From: Craterostigma plantagineum
Lineage: Eukaryota > Streptophyta > Magnoliopsida > Lamiales > Linderniaceae
DNA: 64,000 bases
Assembly: GCA_027422505.1 (NCBI GenBank)
Contig: JAPQWV010000337.1
Coordinates: 62,001-126,000 of the forward strand
Direction of reading: 5' to 3'
This document shows, in pieces, positions 36,841 through 48,559 of the stretch (positions are counted from its first letter, which is position 1; every line of letters begins with the position of its first letter). The notes beneath the pieces were generated by a model that worked only from the letters and a program-made list of their open reading frames with translations, was not told the origin of the DNA and made no database searches. Both the position numbers and the translations under genes were made by a program.

Positions 36841-39789
36841 TCATGGCATTAATCCATTTCCTTTCTGTTCTAGCTTCCTCAAAGGATTTGGTATATAATC
36901 CTTGGAGGCTGCAGCTAGAAATGCTATGTACTCAGAACTGATTTTATCATGATGAATCATATTGGGCAGTGGATATCTATCTAATCTGACCATGTTTGTA
37001 TCAGATGTGTAAGGTGATACATAGTCTGCATGCCAAAAAGGAGGTTTAGAAATCCTACCTGATCTCCTTACCTCTACTGCAGGGATTTGAATTGTAGCCT
37101 CCTCAGGGTTGTTCTGAGCTTCCCCTGTTTCCATATGTGTATGCTCCTCAGGACCAGCCACTGGTTCTTCAGCTACTGGTTCTTCAGGCACTGGTTCCTC
37201 AAGACCGTTTGGTGCAACATCAGAGTTATGCAGATTCTGAAATGGCTGAACAAAGTCCTCATAATAGCTCTGTTCATCATGCACTGGAAAATCACCCCTC
37301 TCGAGATCAGTAGCACTTGTTGCAAATGGAAAAATATGCTCAACAAATATAACATCCCTGGATACAATGAATTTATCTGTTTCTAATTCCAACAGTCTGT
37401 ATCCTTTTTGTGTAATGGAGTATCCCATCAATACACATGCCTTAGACCTATGATTAAACTTATCCCTTTGTGTCAAATCCTTTGCATAGCATAAACAACC
37501 AAATATCCTAAAGTGTGAGTATGATGGTTTCTTTCCAAAGATCATCTCAAAAGGAGTTTTACCATCTAGGATAGGAGTGGGAGTTCTGTTTATAATACAC
37601 ACCGCTGTTTTTACACACTCACCCCAAAACTTGATTGGCACATTAGAGTGAAACTTCAGTGCTCGTGCAACATTCAATATATGCCTGTGTTTCCTCTCCA
37701 CAACACCATTTTGTTGTGGAGTGTAAACACATGAGCTTTGATGTATAATTCCCTTTGATGCAAGAAATGTATTGCATTCATGTGAGAAAAATTCCCATGC
37801 ATTATCACTCCTCATGATCTTAATGTCTGCTTCGAACTGATTTTTTACATATGCATGAAAGTTCTTTAACAGATCAAGTACCTCAGATTTAGCTTTCATC
37901 AAGAATACCCAAGTAGCCCTTGAGCTATCATCTACCAAAGTCAGAAAATACCTTTCATTGTTGAAGGTCCTCTCCTTGTATGGCCCCCATATATCCATAT
38001 GTATCCACTCAAACACAGATTTCTTATTCAACTGTCTAATAGGAAATTTTTGCCTAGCATGCTTTGCACACAATGAGCAGTAATCAATAGAATCATTCAG
38101 CTTCAAGTTCAAATCATTCAAATACTTCAATCTTCCAAATGAAATATGCCCAAGTCTATAGTGCCATCTCAGTACATCATTATTCCTATCTGTTTTAAGC
38201 ACAGATTTATTACTTGCATTATTACAGAAACTAGAATCATTGCAGTTATCTTCTACTGGCAGTTTAATGGGGCTTGAGTTGAACATGTATAGTCCATTCT
38301 CTTGCCTACCAATCCCCTTTATCCTGCCAGTCGAAATTTCCTGTATAACACAATGATCATAAAAGAAATTCAACTGCACTCCTTCATCTATAGCTAGTCT
38401 AGAAACTGAGATGAGATTGTGCTTAAAATCTGGTACATATAGTACATTTTTCAGCCTGAGGTTCTTACTTATATCTACCATGCCAGATAAACATATCTTG
38501 CTAGAGGTGCCATTAGGTAGCTTCACAGAATCTATACTACTAGACTCACTATTAATCCTAGCAAACAGTTTTTTGTTGCATGTAATGTGATGATTTGCCC
38601 CCGTGTCTATTATCCATAAGCCATCAGAATCTAGACAAGAGTCCACATTACTGAAACAGATACCTGAGGTGTTTGCACTTGCTGAGGCATTCCCACCTTT
38701 GTTATCCTCAGGGTTCTTCTCTATCAGCTTCAAGATTTGGGTGAACTGGTCATGAGTGAAGCCTAAGTGGTTGTTTGAGCTCTCCCCCTTTATCTTATCA
38801 CCTCCTATCTCAGGGACTGTGGCATTGTTAGCCCTATATCCTCTTCCAGCTGCATTCCTCCCTTGCCCCCTTCTTCCACCAAGTCCTCTCCTTCCTCCTC
38901 TAACATAGTTGTTTGGGTAGCCATGTATCTTAAAACAGTTCTCCCTAGTATGTCCTGTGATATTACAGTTATCACAGTACAGGTTACTCTTCGCAATCTG
39001 GCAGTTATTTGTATAACTGTTGGTGGAGAAGTTGGACATAAGCGCCACTGATGTATCATTGTTTGCAGCCTGAAGATTGATACCGCGCTGTGCTTCCTCA
39101 TTAAGCAACATTGAATAGACCTGCCTATGCGATGGTAGTGGTGTCATTAGCAAGATCTGAGATCTTATGTTCTGGTAACAATCATTCAGGCCAAGCAGAA
39201 ACTGCATCATCTTTTGCCAATTGCAAAAGTTTTTGTATTCTAATGAGACCTCTGCAGCAGGTGATGGAATTAGGGAATCGTACTCGTCCCAAAGAGGTTT
39301 AAGCTTGTTGTAGTATTCAGATACACTAGATGCGCCTTGAGTACTTGAATAGATCTCTCTAAACAACCCAAACATTCTAGCACCATTGATCTTATCAAAC
39401 CTCTGTTTTAAGTCGTTCCAGATATCGAATGCACTTTCGTGATAGACAATTCCAGAAATCAAATCCTCAGAAATGGCTCGATGTATCCAAGTCTTTACTA
39501 ACGCATCACATCTTTTCCAGTGAGATAAAAGAGGAGAATTCTTATCAGGACACTTACATGTCCCGTCGATAAACGCTATCTTGTTCTTGGCTTCAAGTGC
39601 CACCATCATCCTCATACTCCATATTTTGTAATTATCCGATCCTCTGAGAATTCCAGTAGTCAGATCGAGGTTTGGCGAATCCGATGGGTGAATGAACATC
39701 GGACTGTTGATATCTATCGCCACTGTATTATTCTGGTTGTTTTGATTCTGATTCTGATTCTGATTCCCAGGATTTTGGTCTTCTTCCAT
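36841..39789 (-). CDS. copia-3 gag-protease-integrase
   Basis: 982 codons from ATG 39789. It begins with an N/Q-rich tail, then the Gag capsid (residues about 30-230), a zinc knuckle CDNCNITGHTRENC at about 270-285, and the protease site IIDTGANHHI near 385. Integrase has its zinc region (WHYRLGHISF...CSLCAKH), catalytic core IHMDIWGP and MRSDNAWEF, and NGVVERKHR. The C-terminal part contains a VRRSGRISKPPFWHADY linker. All three integrase acidic residues appear present. The frame leaves the real reading frame at its last ~15 residues, where a shift near 36890 prevents continuation into RT. In a working element it would be one Gag-Pol polyprotein. Confidence 0.9.
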   Translation of the reverse strand: MEEDQNPGNQNQNQNQNNQNNTVAIDINSPMFIHPSDSPNLDLTTGILRGSDNYKIWSMRMMVALEAKNKIAFIDGTCKCPDKNSPLLSHWKRCDALVKTWIHRAISEDLISGIVYHESAFDIWNDLKQRFDKINGARMFGLFREIYSSTQGASSVSEYYNKLKPLWDEYDSLIPSPAAEVSLEYKNFCNWQKMMQFLLGLNDCYQNIRSQILLMTPLPSHRQVYSMLLNEEAQRGINLQAANNDTSVALMSNFSTNSYTNNCQIAKSNLYCDNCNITGHTRENCFKIHGYPNNYVRGGRRGLGGRRGQGRNAAGRGYRANNATVPEIGGDKIKGESSNNHLGFTHDQFTQILKLIEKNPEDNKGGNASASANTSGICFSNVDSCLDSDGLWIIDTGANHHITCNKKLFARINSESSSIDSVKLPNGTSSKICLSGMVDISKNLRLKNVLYVPDFKHNLISVSRLAIDEGVQLNFFYDHCVIQEISTGRIKGIGRQENGLYMFNSSPIKLPVEDNCNDSSFCNNASNKSVLKTDRNNDVLRWHYRLGHISFGRLKYLNDLNLKLNDSIDYCSLCAKHARQKFPIRQLNKKSVFEWIHMDIWGPYKERTFNNERYFLTLVDDSSRATWVFLMKAKSEVLDLLKNFHAYVKNQFEADIKIMRSDNAWEFFSHECNTFLASKGIIHQSSCVYTPQQNGVVERKHRHILNVARALKFHSNVPIKFWGECVKTAVCIINRTPTPILDGKTPFEMIFGKKPSYSHFRIFGCLCYAKDLTQRDKFNHRSKACVLMGYSITQKGYRLLELETDKFIVSRDVIFVEHIFPFATSATDLERGDFPVHDEQSYYEDFVQPFQNLHNSDVAPNGLEEPVPEEPVAEEPVAGPEEHTHMETGEAQNNPEEATIQIPAVEVRRSGRISKPPFWHADYVSPYTSDTNMVRLDRYPLPNMIHHDKISSEYIAFLAAASKDYIPNPLRKLEQKGNGLMP

Positions 39790-39822
39790 TGCTTGAATCG
39801 GTGAAGCTTGATTTAAACTAGT

Positions 39823-39834
39823 GCTCTGATACCA
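39823..39834 (-). other. Primer-binding site of copia-3
   Basis: Plus strand GCTCTGATACCA, i.e. TGGTATCAGAGC on the element strand, abutting the 5' LTR. Confidence 0.92.
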
Positions 39835-40121
39835 TGTAGAATTCCATAGAACGATTGAATCTAAAGAAGAAATGTAAAAGGAATTTTATTCTTCAACTGA
39901 ATTGTTTTTCATACACTGTTACATTCGCGCGCTATCTTTCAAATACAGTACAGAGGCATCCTATTTAAACAAACGTATATTGGGCTTTTACTTTAACCTA
40001 ATAGGCCCAATAATTAAATATAACGTTTAATAGAACAGTAATACACTTAAAGAGAAAAAATCTCTGCTTCTCTGCTAACTCCTCTGTTCTGCTTAGCTTA
40101 TTCCAGTTTGATTTCTCTACA
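39835..40121 (-). repeat. 5' LTR of copia-3
   Basis: 287 bp, same ends as the left LTR. Visible differences are TTTTATTC for TTTTCTTC and AATTGTTT for AATTATTT. Confidence 0.93.
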
Positions 40122-40351
40122 ATTAAGATAATAAATTTTTAAAGAGAAAAATAGAGAAATAAAGTATTTTAGTATTATAATGTGTGCTACAGTACAACTC
40201 TAACCACGTATTATACTACTAAATTCCAGAATTACAACTAATCATATTAAATTCAATCTAATCAAAATCTAATAAATTGATACCATCAATAAATCAGTTA
40301 ATCTTACCTAACATTATTATTTAAAACATTCACATCTTAATAATTTCATAA

Positions 40352-40379
40352 CTAGTTTTTTGCCCGTGCATTGCACGGG
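40352..40379 (-). other. Helitron-2 3' terminus: hairpin and CTAG
   Basis: CTAG at 40352-40355 (3' end on the minus strand, next base T) and a perfect 8-bp GC-rich stem, 40363-40370 with 40372-40379. This matches the CTRR plus subterminal hairpin rule for Helitrons, where the hairpin acts in termination of strand transfer. Confidence 0.85.
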
Positions 40380-41592
40380 TCATAATTATCTATAATTATT
40401 TTTAAATCGTGTCAAGATAAATATTTTAAATCGATTATACAACTTAATTAACCATTTTTATTTAAATAATTAAAGAATCGATTTTTGATAAAACATAGGT
40501 TGTTTAGTTTTTTAGAAATCGGGATGGTTTTATCAACGTCTTAAGAAACAATTAAATATTAATGGACATGACACGTGTCAACACCACAAGAAAACTACAT
40601 TTAAATGTATATATAGGATATAATAGATCATAGTTTTCAAATTTTAAATTATAATTTAATACATGTAAATGGCTCAATTAAAAGTAGTCACTGTGGAAAC
40701 TACGAATTTTTCAAATAAGTGTCCATGAAGTCTCTATACTAAGATTAGAATTGACAGAGAGGTGAATCTGAACCTAAATTTATAAGATGATTCGGCTTCA
40801 GAGGATTAATCCTATCGAGTCTTGATCTCTAGTTTTTGTTCCGAATTTAAGCAAACATAGAAAGTCAAAAGTATAAGGAAACGAAATTCATAATTTAGTT
40901 TGAATATCATGATCCATCCACTTGTGCTCATAACGATGATAAATTTTTTTTTGCATATACAATATACATATATATTACTTAATTATATATTACGACAAAA
41001 TGTGGTAGGTGGGGGACATGACGTAGACCGTAACTCTATTAGTTTCCATGCTACAACTTCAACGATTCTGAAGCTAAAATACATGTGTGGGCGTCGATAT
41101 ACTTAAATAAGGGAACTTTACGATACGACAAACATATAAAGAAAATCATTGTAGGTAATTTAATAATAATTATAATAAAATATAATTGCAAGTATGATAA
41201 TAAAATAATATGTTAAATGATCATGATTGGTATTTGCTAGCAATTGTACTTTTTTAATCAAATGGTCGCCCTTAATCGAAACCATTAAAAAGATCAACTA
41301 AACACCAATCAATTTTTTTTAATTAAGTAGCAACAAAATATTTTTAACGGAGATTTGATATGGAGATGAAAAGTCAATAATATCCTCTCATAATTACCGT
41401 TTGGGTAATTCTATTGGCACCCATCTTTTTTCTATTTGTACCCCTTATTAATATGTAGAGTAACATTAATTATTTACCAAGTACATACCCCATATAAAAA
41501 GGAAAAAAAAGAGTTTAACGTTAATAATTTAAGTAATATGTAAAGTAATATTAAATAAATACTTGTCGATTAAAAAAGACAATTTTTTTCCA
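40380..41592. other. AT-rich non-coding interior of Helitron-2
   Basis: No supported gene; long A/T runs only. Confidence 0.4.
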
Positions 41593-42290
41593 TCTGGCGG
41601 GCATGGTAAATGAAGGCCCGCCCCACCCTACTGGCGGACAGTGGGTCGGTGGGCCCGGCACGTCCTAGAAAACGAAAAAAATAATATAAAAAAAAAGAAA
41701 AAACATTAAAATAACTGAATGAACTTGACTCCTAATCAAATTTAAATTGTTTAATAAAAATTTATTTTGTTATTAAATTTGATTAAATTAAAATTGGATC
41801 TCAAAAATATAAAAACCTATATAATTCATTTATATATTAATTTTTTAAAATAAAATATTTTATGATATTTGGCAGGCCTGCTGCGGGTTCTGCCCTCTGG
41901 CGGGCCTGAGAAATGGCAGTCCGCCCGGCCCTACTGGCGGGTAGTGTGCCTGGTGGGCCCGGCCCATCCTAAAAAATAAAATGAAATAAAATATATAAAA
42001 AACATTAAAATAAACTAATGAAGCTGAATTACTCCTAATTAATTTATATTCTTTAATAAAAAATTATTTATGTTATTAAATTTGATTAAATGAAAAATTG
42101 GATCTCAACAAATATAAAAAATCTATATAATTATTTTATATATTCATTTTTTAAAAAAAAATATTTTTGATATTTGGCGGGCCTGCCGCCCGCACGGGCT
42201 TACCCGCATAGGCCCGCCCCTTTGGCGGGCTTGAGAAATGACAACCCACCCCGTCGCTTTGGCGGGCCCTCGGCCTGCGGGCCGAGAGCA
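41593..42290. repeat. ~300-bp tandem repeat with GGCGGGCC blocks
   Basis: Three GC-rich blocks (41593-41672, 41871-41970, 42174-42290), each with TGGCGGGC and GGGCCCGGC-type motifs, alternate with similar AT-rich spacers (ATTAAAATAA, TTAAATTTGATTAAAT). The period is about 300 bp. Confidence 0.7.
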
Positions 42291-43716
42291 TTTTTGCTAG
42301 TTCTAAATGTGTCATTGGTTAAATGACTTAATTAATAATTTTTGAATAGTCCATGTAATTAATATTATTGATTTGTGGAAAATAAGTTAACATTTTGGTG
42401 GCGACTTTTCGGATGCAGTCATTGGTCGATATGAGTACATGTACACCTATGTTATGGGTTGGATGAGTAAGAATTGACACAGCCGTATCGTTTAATGCTA
42501 CATAAATGTCCATCAACAATAATTTTTTTTACGCAAATTAAACCGCAATATGTTAATATGACTTTCAATTCATCTACAATGTTAGTCAGCAAATTATGCG
42601 TACTGTTCTCAAAGGAGAACGAAGAGTCACAACCGACTTTCGCTGTGCACTGATTAATGTGTCGTGGACGCATGAACCTTGGATGCGACCATCCAAATTC
42701 AGCTTTCAGTGGGTACCGTTACATGCATACTCATAGTTATGTAAACAGCTGACATCTTCATAGCTTAAATTAAAATATGCAATCAATGTTATTCAGTGTA
42801 TTTTATACTCATTGCGTCAGTCAGTTCCGCGATTTTGACGACCATAATGATAAACGGTGCTGCATACATACACCTAGCCAAACATATGAAATGCGGAGCG
42901 TATATAATAATAACTTCTATTATAATGAAAACAAACAATTAATACGGATAATGGTAATATGGGAGGCGCACGTAGCAGAGCACTACACATATCACTCCGG
43001 ACACAAAGGGTTCTCGACTAAATATAGTCACAAAATTATTTAACAAAAAATCAAAGCATTAATCATCAGAAAATAGTTGTATCTCAGAAACCTTACATGG
43101 AAGGAGAAACTGCGTGAGGATTTTGGAAAAGACTGCGGAATTATCAAAATATTACTAATTACGTGGGAATTATGAACTCCGCAAATGGAGCGGGCACACT
43201 GCACATGGACGGAATAAGACTGCGGAAGACTGCTAATATGCTCGTAGATGTAAGCGACTGAGTAGGACCACACTTTACAGGTACAGTGAGTATTTTCCGT
43301 GCCAGACTTCAAACCCATCACGTGCGCGTTAGTGACCAATTGCCCAGATTTCCGAGGACTACGGTTGCAACATAATAGTTTCATTAAAATTGAATTATAT
43401 TCCCAAGATTTATCCATAATCAGATCGCGGGCGACCATAGTGTTAATTTTACGGTACTTGTGCTCATTTTTATTCCAGTTACACAACCTAATGCAAATAA
43501 GCACATATGTACATTGTTTATACAGGTGGAAAGTGCATGTATGAATATTTTTTTTGGAGCCTGTTAAAGTGTTCGGGTTCGAAGGAGGACTACGTCATAC
43601 GTTTAGATAGCACTTGTAACGAACTGGTTTGTTAGCCTCTGGACGGATGCATTGTTGCACGCGTAATCTTTGGTACTATGCAAAAACATTTGTTAAACGG
43701 ATCAACTTATTAAAAA
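42291..43716. other. Spacer downstream of ULP-C
   Basis: A minus-strand frame 43040-43504 (154 codons) exists, but it has no recognisable motif and is overlapped by other frames, so I do not call it a gene. It may be ULP-C 3' untranslated sequence and Helitron interior. Confidence 0.35.
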
Positions 43717-45288
43717 TTACCATTTGTTCAAAAGAACAGAAACAGTGAGATAACGTCTATATTGCTCTATGTCTTCTGCAGTAATTTGCCTTATGTCATC
43801 CCCTGGAAACATCAGTGACATGGCCGACCTGAGCATGTACACCCCACACTCACCACCACTGTTAAATGCACAACGTCATATTGTGAGAACCTACGAAAGA
43901 ATGTCCAAAATAACCCATATCCAAGTAATCGCAATACCTTTTCGGTTGTATGGGGAATTCAACATCCCTCAAGATTGTAAGCTCGAACATTGAGTCTGCC
44001 ATGCCCAGATCCATAAGTATGTATGGAATTGTAAGCTGTGTGTTCCTAAAGGACCTGGCGAAGAATCGCATGTCCCTGTCCACAGAAGGGTCAGAGTCAT
44101 GGATGATTAGAGAACTCCTCTTCAAATCAACGATACACATAACCCAATGACATTTGTTGACATTTATTGGGACAACGATAAGGTCCGCTTGTTTCCACGG
44201 GAGAGATGGCCAGTTCTCTACCATACCCAGCGCATAAGGTCTAAGATGCGTCAAGTCTATTTGTCCATCAGCTCGATATTCCGTGGAGGCGATTTGATTA
44301 AACGTTGTGCTCATGAATGCGACACGGGAGGATGACAGTCGTCGCCCCTGTTTCTCGATAAATCCTCGGAGACACTCGTCAATGTGCTTCCACAAACAAT
44401 CATATTAATCATCCGTCAACATGTAGGTCTGACCGATATAGACATATTTAGTTACCGAATCGCGAAGCCACGTGCCCTTTGTCAGTAGTTCCTCGAAGAA
44501 TTTTCTATTTCTTTGTTCATCCAAGATGGTTCTGATACAGTCATTCTCTCCCATTTGCACAATAATTCTAGATACACGCGGTAGCATTTTCAAAGTATTC
44601 TTCAACTCGCAGTCCAGGACTCCGTCGGAAGATTGTTGTTTTTCGGGTACATCAGTCGCCTTAGGAGCACTCTTGTTTGGACCTGTACGTCGTTTCTGCG
44701 ATTCAACACCCGAGGGGTCCACTGAAACAGAGAGCTGTTTGCGTTTTGAGACATGCCCGGTTCCAATATTGGTGTCGAACGCAGCACGACCGACATCTGG
44801 TTGGACATATGGATTCGAAACAACATATTGCACGATCGTAATACCCCACAGCGCCAAAAAGAAAAGGCTGGACCGAGGAAATTTTAAAGACAGGAAAATT
44901 ATTCTCACCGAGTTTCTTCTCAATTACAGACAGTCGTTCATTTATTTGAATATAATGTCCGCTGATACTATTTGTTAAGGCGTTCAGTACATCCATCTGC
45001 ACATTAAAACGCGTATGCAGTTCGTTGATTCGCTGAATGGAGCGTTCTGCGCACCCATCGATCCAGACTTCTATTTGTTCTACTAAATGTGCGACTGAAG
45101 CCCGGACCTCAGCTACTGCATCGTTCAAACAACTTCGCACTTCACCCAACATTTGTTGTCCTGCAAAATATACGCACGACTGGAAACGTTTCGATGTATA
45201 AAAAGAAACTTGCGGTAAACTAACGCGAGAAGTTCGTATAAATAGCAAGATATAGCTAACAAATGTCGACATACGTACCGTTTGGCAT
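43717..45288 (-). CDS. ULP-C: intact five-exon Ulp1/C48-like protease gene
   Basis: Exons 45288-45279, 45160-44909, 44796-44456, 44386-43938 and 43858-43717, all with GT-AG introns and matching phases, give 397 codons plus stop without a break. After MPNG comes a coiled coil (about residues 5-85), then a basic/serine linker with SKRKQ and KRRTG, a helical segment ending TWLRDS (near 201), and the C48 domain HIDECLRGFIE onward. Catalytic His (CHWVMCIVD), Asp (IIHDSD), Gln (FPIQPK) and Cys (GGECGVYMLR) are all present, with the last intron between Gln and Cys. C48 enzymes cleave SUMO or related modifiers. There is no DUF1985. Exon ends are read by eye. Confidence 0.8.
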
Positions 45289-46222
45289 TCCGTGATTGAT
45301 GTATGGTTTTATGCACGTAATGTCGATTTGTTTAAGAAGTAAACAACCAAACGTTTCGGCTGGATAGCGGTACGCCTATTGAGGAGTACTGAGGCCAATT
45401 CCGATAAGGTGCGAAAAAACAAACTTAATGGAGCGACCATTCATGTGATTCGCGTTAATGATTCCAGTCGTCAGTTAATGCAAACCCATGCGCATTAGGA
45501 GATACAATGCACAATACTTCGTTAAAGGCCAATACATCCACTCATACGGAATGTGAAATTAGTCATACATGTATTCACTACAATAACTTAATTAGAGTTT
45601 AATATTGTGAACACCATTAAATTGCACATTATAGGCGCCGTAATACATCTTGCATATTTTCATTGTAAAATGAGACGGTAATTTATGAATTTTCTTTTAT
45701 TAGATTTGAATAATCTTGTCATCATGGGTCGTTTCATAAAAATGTGGCACGATTTAGTTAGATGTATTATTATATGGAGCAAAAAATATTTTCCTCGTAC
45801 AATTTTCAACGTTTCTATTTCTTACAACGTGGAACAAATTGATTATTAAATATGGCGGAGACCATTGTTGACTGGCTACTGTACCCTTATTAGAAAAGTA
45901 AAATAAATGGATGCTATTTTCATTTCTCCACCCACCCATCCACTCTCTATGCTTCAATTAAGTTATTCCTGAATTGAATCATATAGTTTTTTGAGATAAT
46001 CTTAGTGACAATTGAGCTAATCCTCGTAATCCATGCAACCTGTGATTGAATTCACATAAATATCAATCGTCATGACTTTATGAGAGAATTTAATGAGTCA
46101 AACATCAATCCTACATACAAATAGTTGCATCGCATGGCAAGGTAGATCCACGGTATCATGATAACAAAAAAACTCAAATGATTATTATTTCGGTATGAGA
46201 ATCTGTTTACACGATGGATTTT
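45289..46222. other. Upstream region of ULP-C
   Basis: No gene seen. It should contain the ULP-C promoter and the 3' flank of RepHel-2, now separated from it by the LTR element. Confidence 0.4.
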
Positions 46223-46227
46223 AATAG

Positions 46228-46560
46228 TGTTGGTCCCTATTACACCAAACAATCTAACCTAGGATGGATTAACCACACAAATAATCTTGAAATCAAAGCA
46301 AATGGTGTGGGGTGCTTGAGAAGATAAGATGGAGGCTCAAAAAATTTTCTCTCTAGAATAGAAACACTCACAAGCACACCTAACTATGTGTTAGGGTTTT
46401 AGTATTTATACCACAAGTTGGTATATAATACTTGGGCCCTTGTGTAAGCCCATTACAAAATAGCTACGGGCTAGCCCATTACGACCTAGCCCAAATTAAT
46501 TAAAAGCTAACCAACAAAGATAATATAATGAAATTGAACACTACAAAATATTTCCTAACA
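46228..46560 (-). repeat. 3' LTR of the non-autonomous element
   Basis: Plus-strand TGTTGGTCCC...TCCTAACA, 333 bp; the minus strand carries the mirror TGTTAGGA start. Differs from its partner by A for G near 46321. Confidence 0.93.
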
Positions 46561-46571
46561 ATCTCCTCCTT
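46561..46571 (-). other. Polypurine tract of the non-autonomous element
   Basis: Plus strand ATCTCCTCCTT, on the element strand AAGGAGGAGAT, adjoining the 3' LTR. Confidence 0.8.
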
Positions 46572-48555
46572 AGTGTTCAATCTTCAATTCAGCGCGGGAT
46601 ATCTTTGTTGGGCGTATTGGAGAAATCTCGAGTCCTAACAAACGCCCCCTACAAGGGATATCTCCTCTTCTTGCGGAGGCATTGATGGCTCGGCTAGGAC
46701 TCACTTGTGAAGATTCTCCAATCTTCTTCTTCTCGATGCCGGATTCGTCGTCTTCGAATGGAAGTTGTCTGGTTCGGCCACGAAGTTGACTCGTCTGGCT
46801 TCAGAAGAAGGTAGGCGTGGGGTGTAAAAAATGTGCCAAGGCTCTATTGAAATGTGACTTTCAAGAGTAGGGAGCCCGGTCTCCAGAGTGGTCAGCGCAA
46901 TGGTGGCGGAATGTGGTGGGTGAGATGTGCCATGGCTCCTCGAGTGTTCCATTATGAACAAATAGCCTGACACATCAGAATGTGTGCGGAGGTAGTGGAA
47001 GCCTCCGGCGATGCGTAAGCGCAGAGGTAGTGGAAGCCTCCGGCGTGGCGTAGTTTGCGCATGTGGTGGAGTAGGTGTTGTGAGAGGTGGCATAGGTGGT
47101 GTGAGCGGAGGTGGATGATGGTTGCTGCTGATGCTGCTGTTTGATCTTCAACTCAGTTCTTCTCCTTTACTCCCCCTTGAGATGATCTCCGCCTTTGGGA
47201 TCGTCACGTCGTCCGTGGGACGAGTCTGCCTCTGGCGTTGATGGTGGTGATGGTGACGTGGTGTGGCGTTGAGTGAGGCAATCATGTGGGATTCTCAGGA
47301 GTAGCAGCATTTGGCTTTCCTCCGGGTTCAGTTTTGAACACTAGAGAGACGGAGCAGCATGTGGTGGCGTAGGCGTGGTGGAGTGGTGTCGGTGATGGGA
47401 CCCTTTCCTTCATAGATCCTCGTTGAGCGCGGCATGGAATGTGTAAGTTCCTCGCTGATTGCTATGAGTCGGGGATCCATCACGAACGGGGTAACTAACC
47501 AGACGGTGGTTACAAAGACGCTCCGTCGTCACAACAACGAAACATGTGTCCGATGTGCCGCCTGTTTGCACAGGTCAGAAAGAACCGGAGAGCCACAAAG
47601 GCTTTCCGTTCGCACGGACGATGAGACAAGCTCGTATCCGTGGCCCATCGACAGTTGTGGTGAGGGTGGCTGTCGTGGGTCTTCCGCTCTCGGTCACAAG
47701 GACGTCATCAAGCGTTCGTGCAAGTTCACGAAGAACCTACGGTGCGTAAAGAGTGTTTGTGTCCTAGAAAGTGGAAAATTTCGGTGGGTGAGGACACTAG
47801 ACTCTATGTGAGTGGAAGAGGTGCAGTGAGAGGCGGGGCACTACATGTTCAACATCAACCGTCTCCAAGTGGGGCGGTGATGGCTAACGTGGTTCCTCTT
47901 GTGCGAATGAAACAGCTATCTGCGAAAGGATAGCTGAGTGGTTGGGGGGTTAATTGCGCGGTTGGACCAGATGCCGCGACTTCTACTCGGGAAACGAACG
48001 AGTCATCTCCTGTACCTATGGGCGAGGTCCGGGTTATGGTGAGATTGATAGAGGAGTGCGATCATCTCGTCGTTGGTTCGCAGCTCCTGCAAGCGACTTA
48101 CGTCATCCTCCCGAGATCGTTGATTGGATCTTTGCGTGGAGAAGGATGTCGCGCGACCTAGACCTAGACTAGAGAGCTAGGGTAGGCTCGTTCCTGGGTT
48201 AGGATCAGGGGGGTTTCACTGATCCATGGGAACTATGGTGGCGTGGCGTGATCGCGTTGAAAGGTGACCACGAGTGATGTCGACGAGGGTGGCCCAAAAC
48301 TGTTGATCAGACACTTCTGAGACTCGTCAGGTGGTGGTGGTGGTGAGGGCGTAAAGAGGATCACGGTGGCTTAGGACGTCTCCATGTAGTGCACCATGGT
48401 GGAATGGATGGCAGTGGGTGGACGGTGGAGTCTGGTACAAGAGATCCACATCGCCTAAGCATCAAGAATGGATGGCGCGCCCACTGATGGTTGGTTGAAA
48501 TTTTGTCAACCTTTCTTTGTAGGTTTGGGTTCTGCACGGATTTGTACAGAAGTCA
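46572..48555. other. Interior of the non-autonomous LTR element, GC-rich
   Basis: Rich in GTGGTGG/GGCGTGG and CTCCGGC motifs. Small open frames on both strands, the longest 130 codons, have no family features. No gene is called. Confidence 0.5.
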
Positions 48556-48559
48556 TGAT

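Larger units (their letters stand above)
35046..40121 (-). mobile_element. Young Ty1/copia element (copia-3) with two LTRs
   Basis: A complete 5076-bp structure: 287-bp LTRs at both ends, a 5-bp target duplication ATTAA (35041-35045 and 40122-40126), a PBS beside the right LTR and a PPT beside the left LTR. The LTRs differ at about two positions by eye, so insertion was recent. Gag-pol is nearly complete but carries a frameshift and two stops between 36520 and 36900, so this copy is not autonomous. Confidence 0.95.

Noticed and set aside
43040..43504. 154-codon minus-strand frame near ULP-C
   Set aside because: No recognisable motif, unusual cysteine/serine composition and overlapping frames; treated as chance frame in spacer or untranslated DNA.
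46701..48172. Short frames in the non-autonomous LTR element as a gene
   Set aside because: Low-complexity GGTGG/CCACC composition yields frames on both strands; no Gag or Pol motifs.
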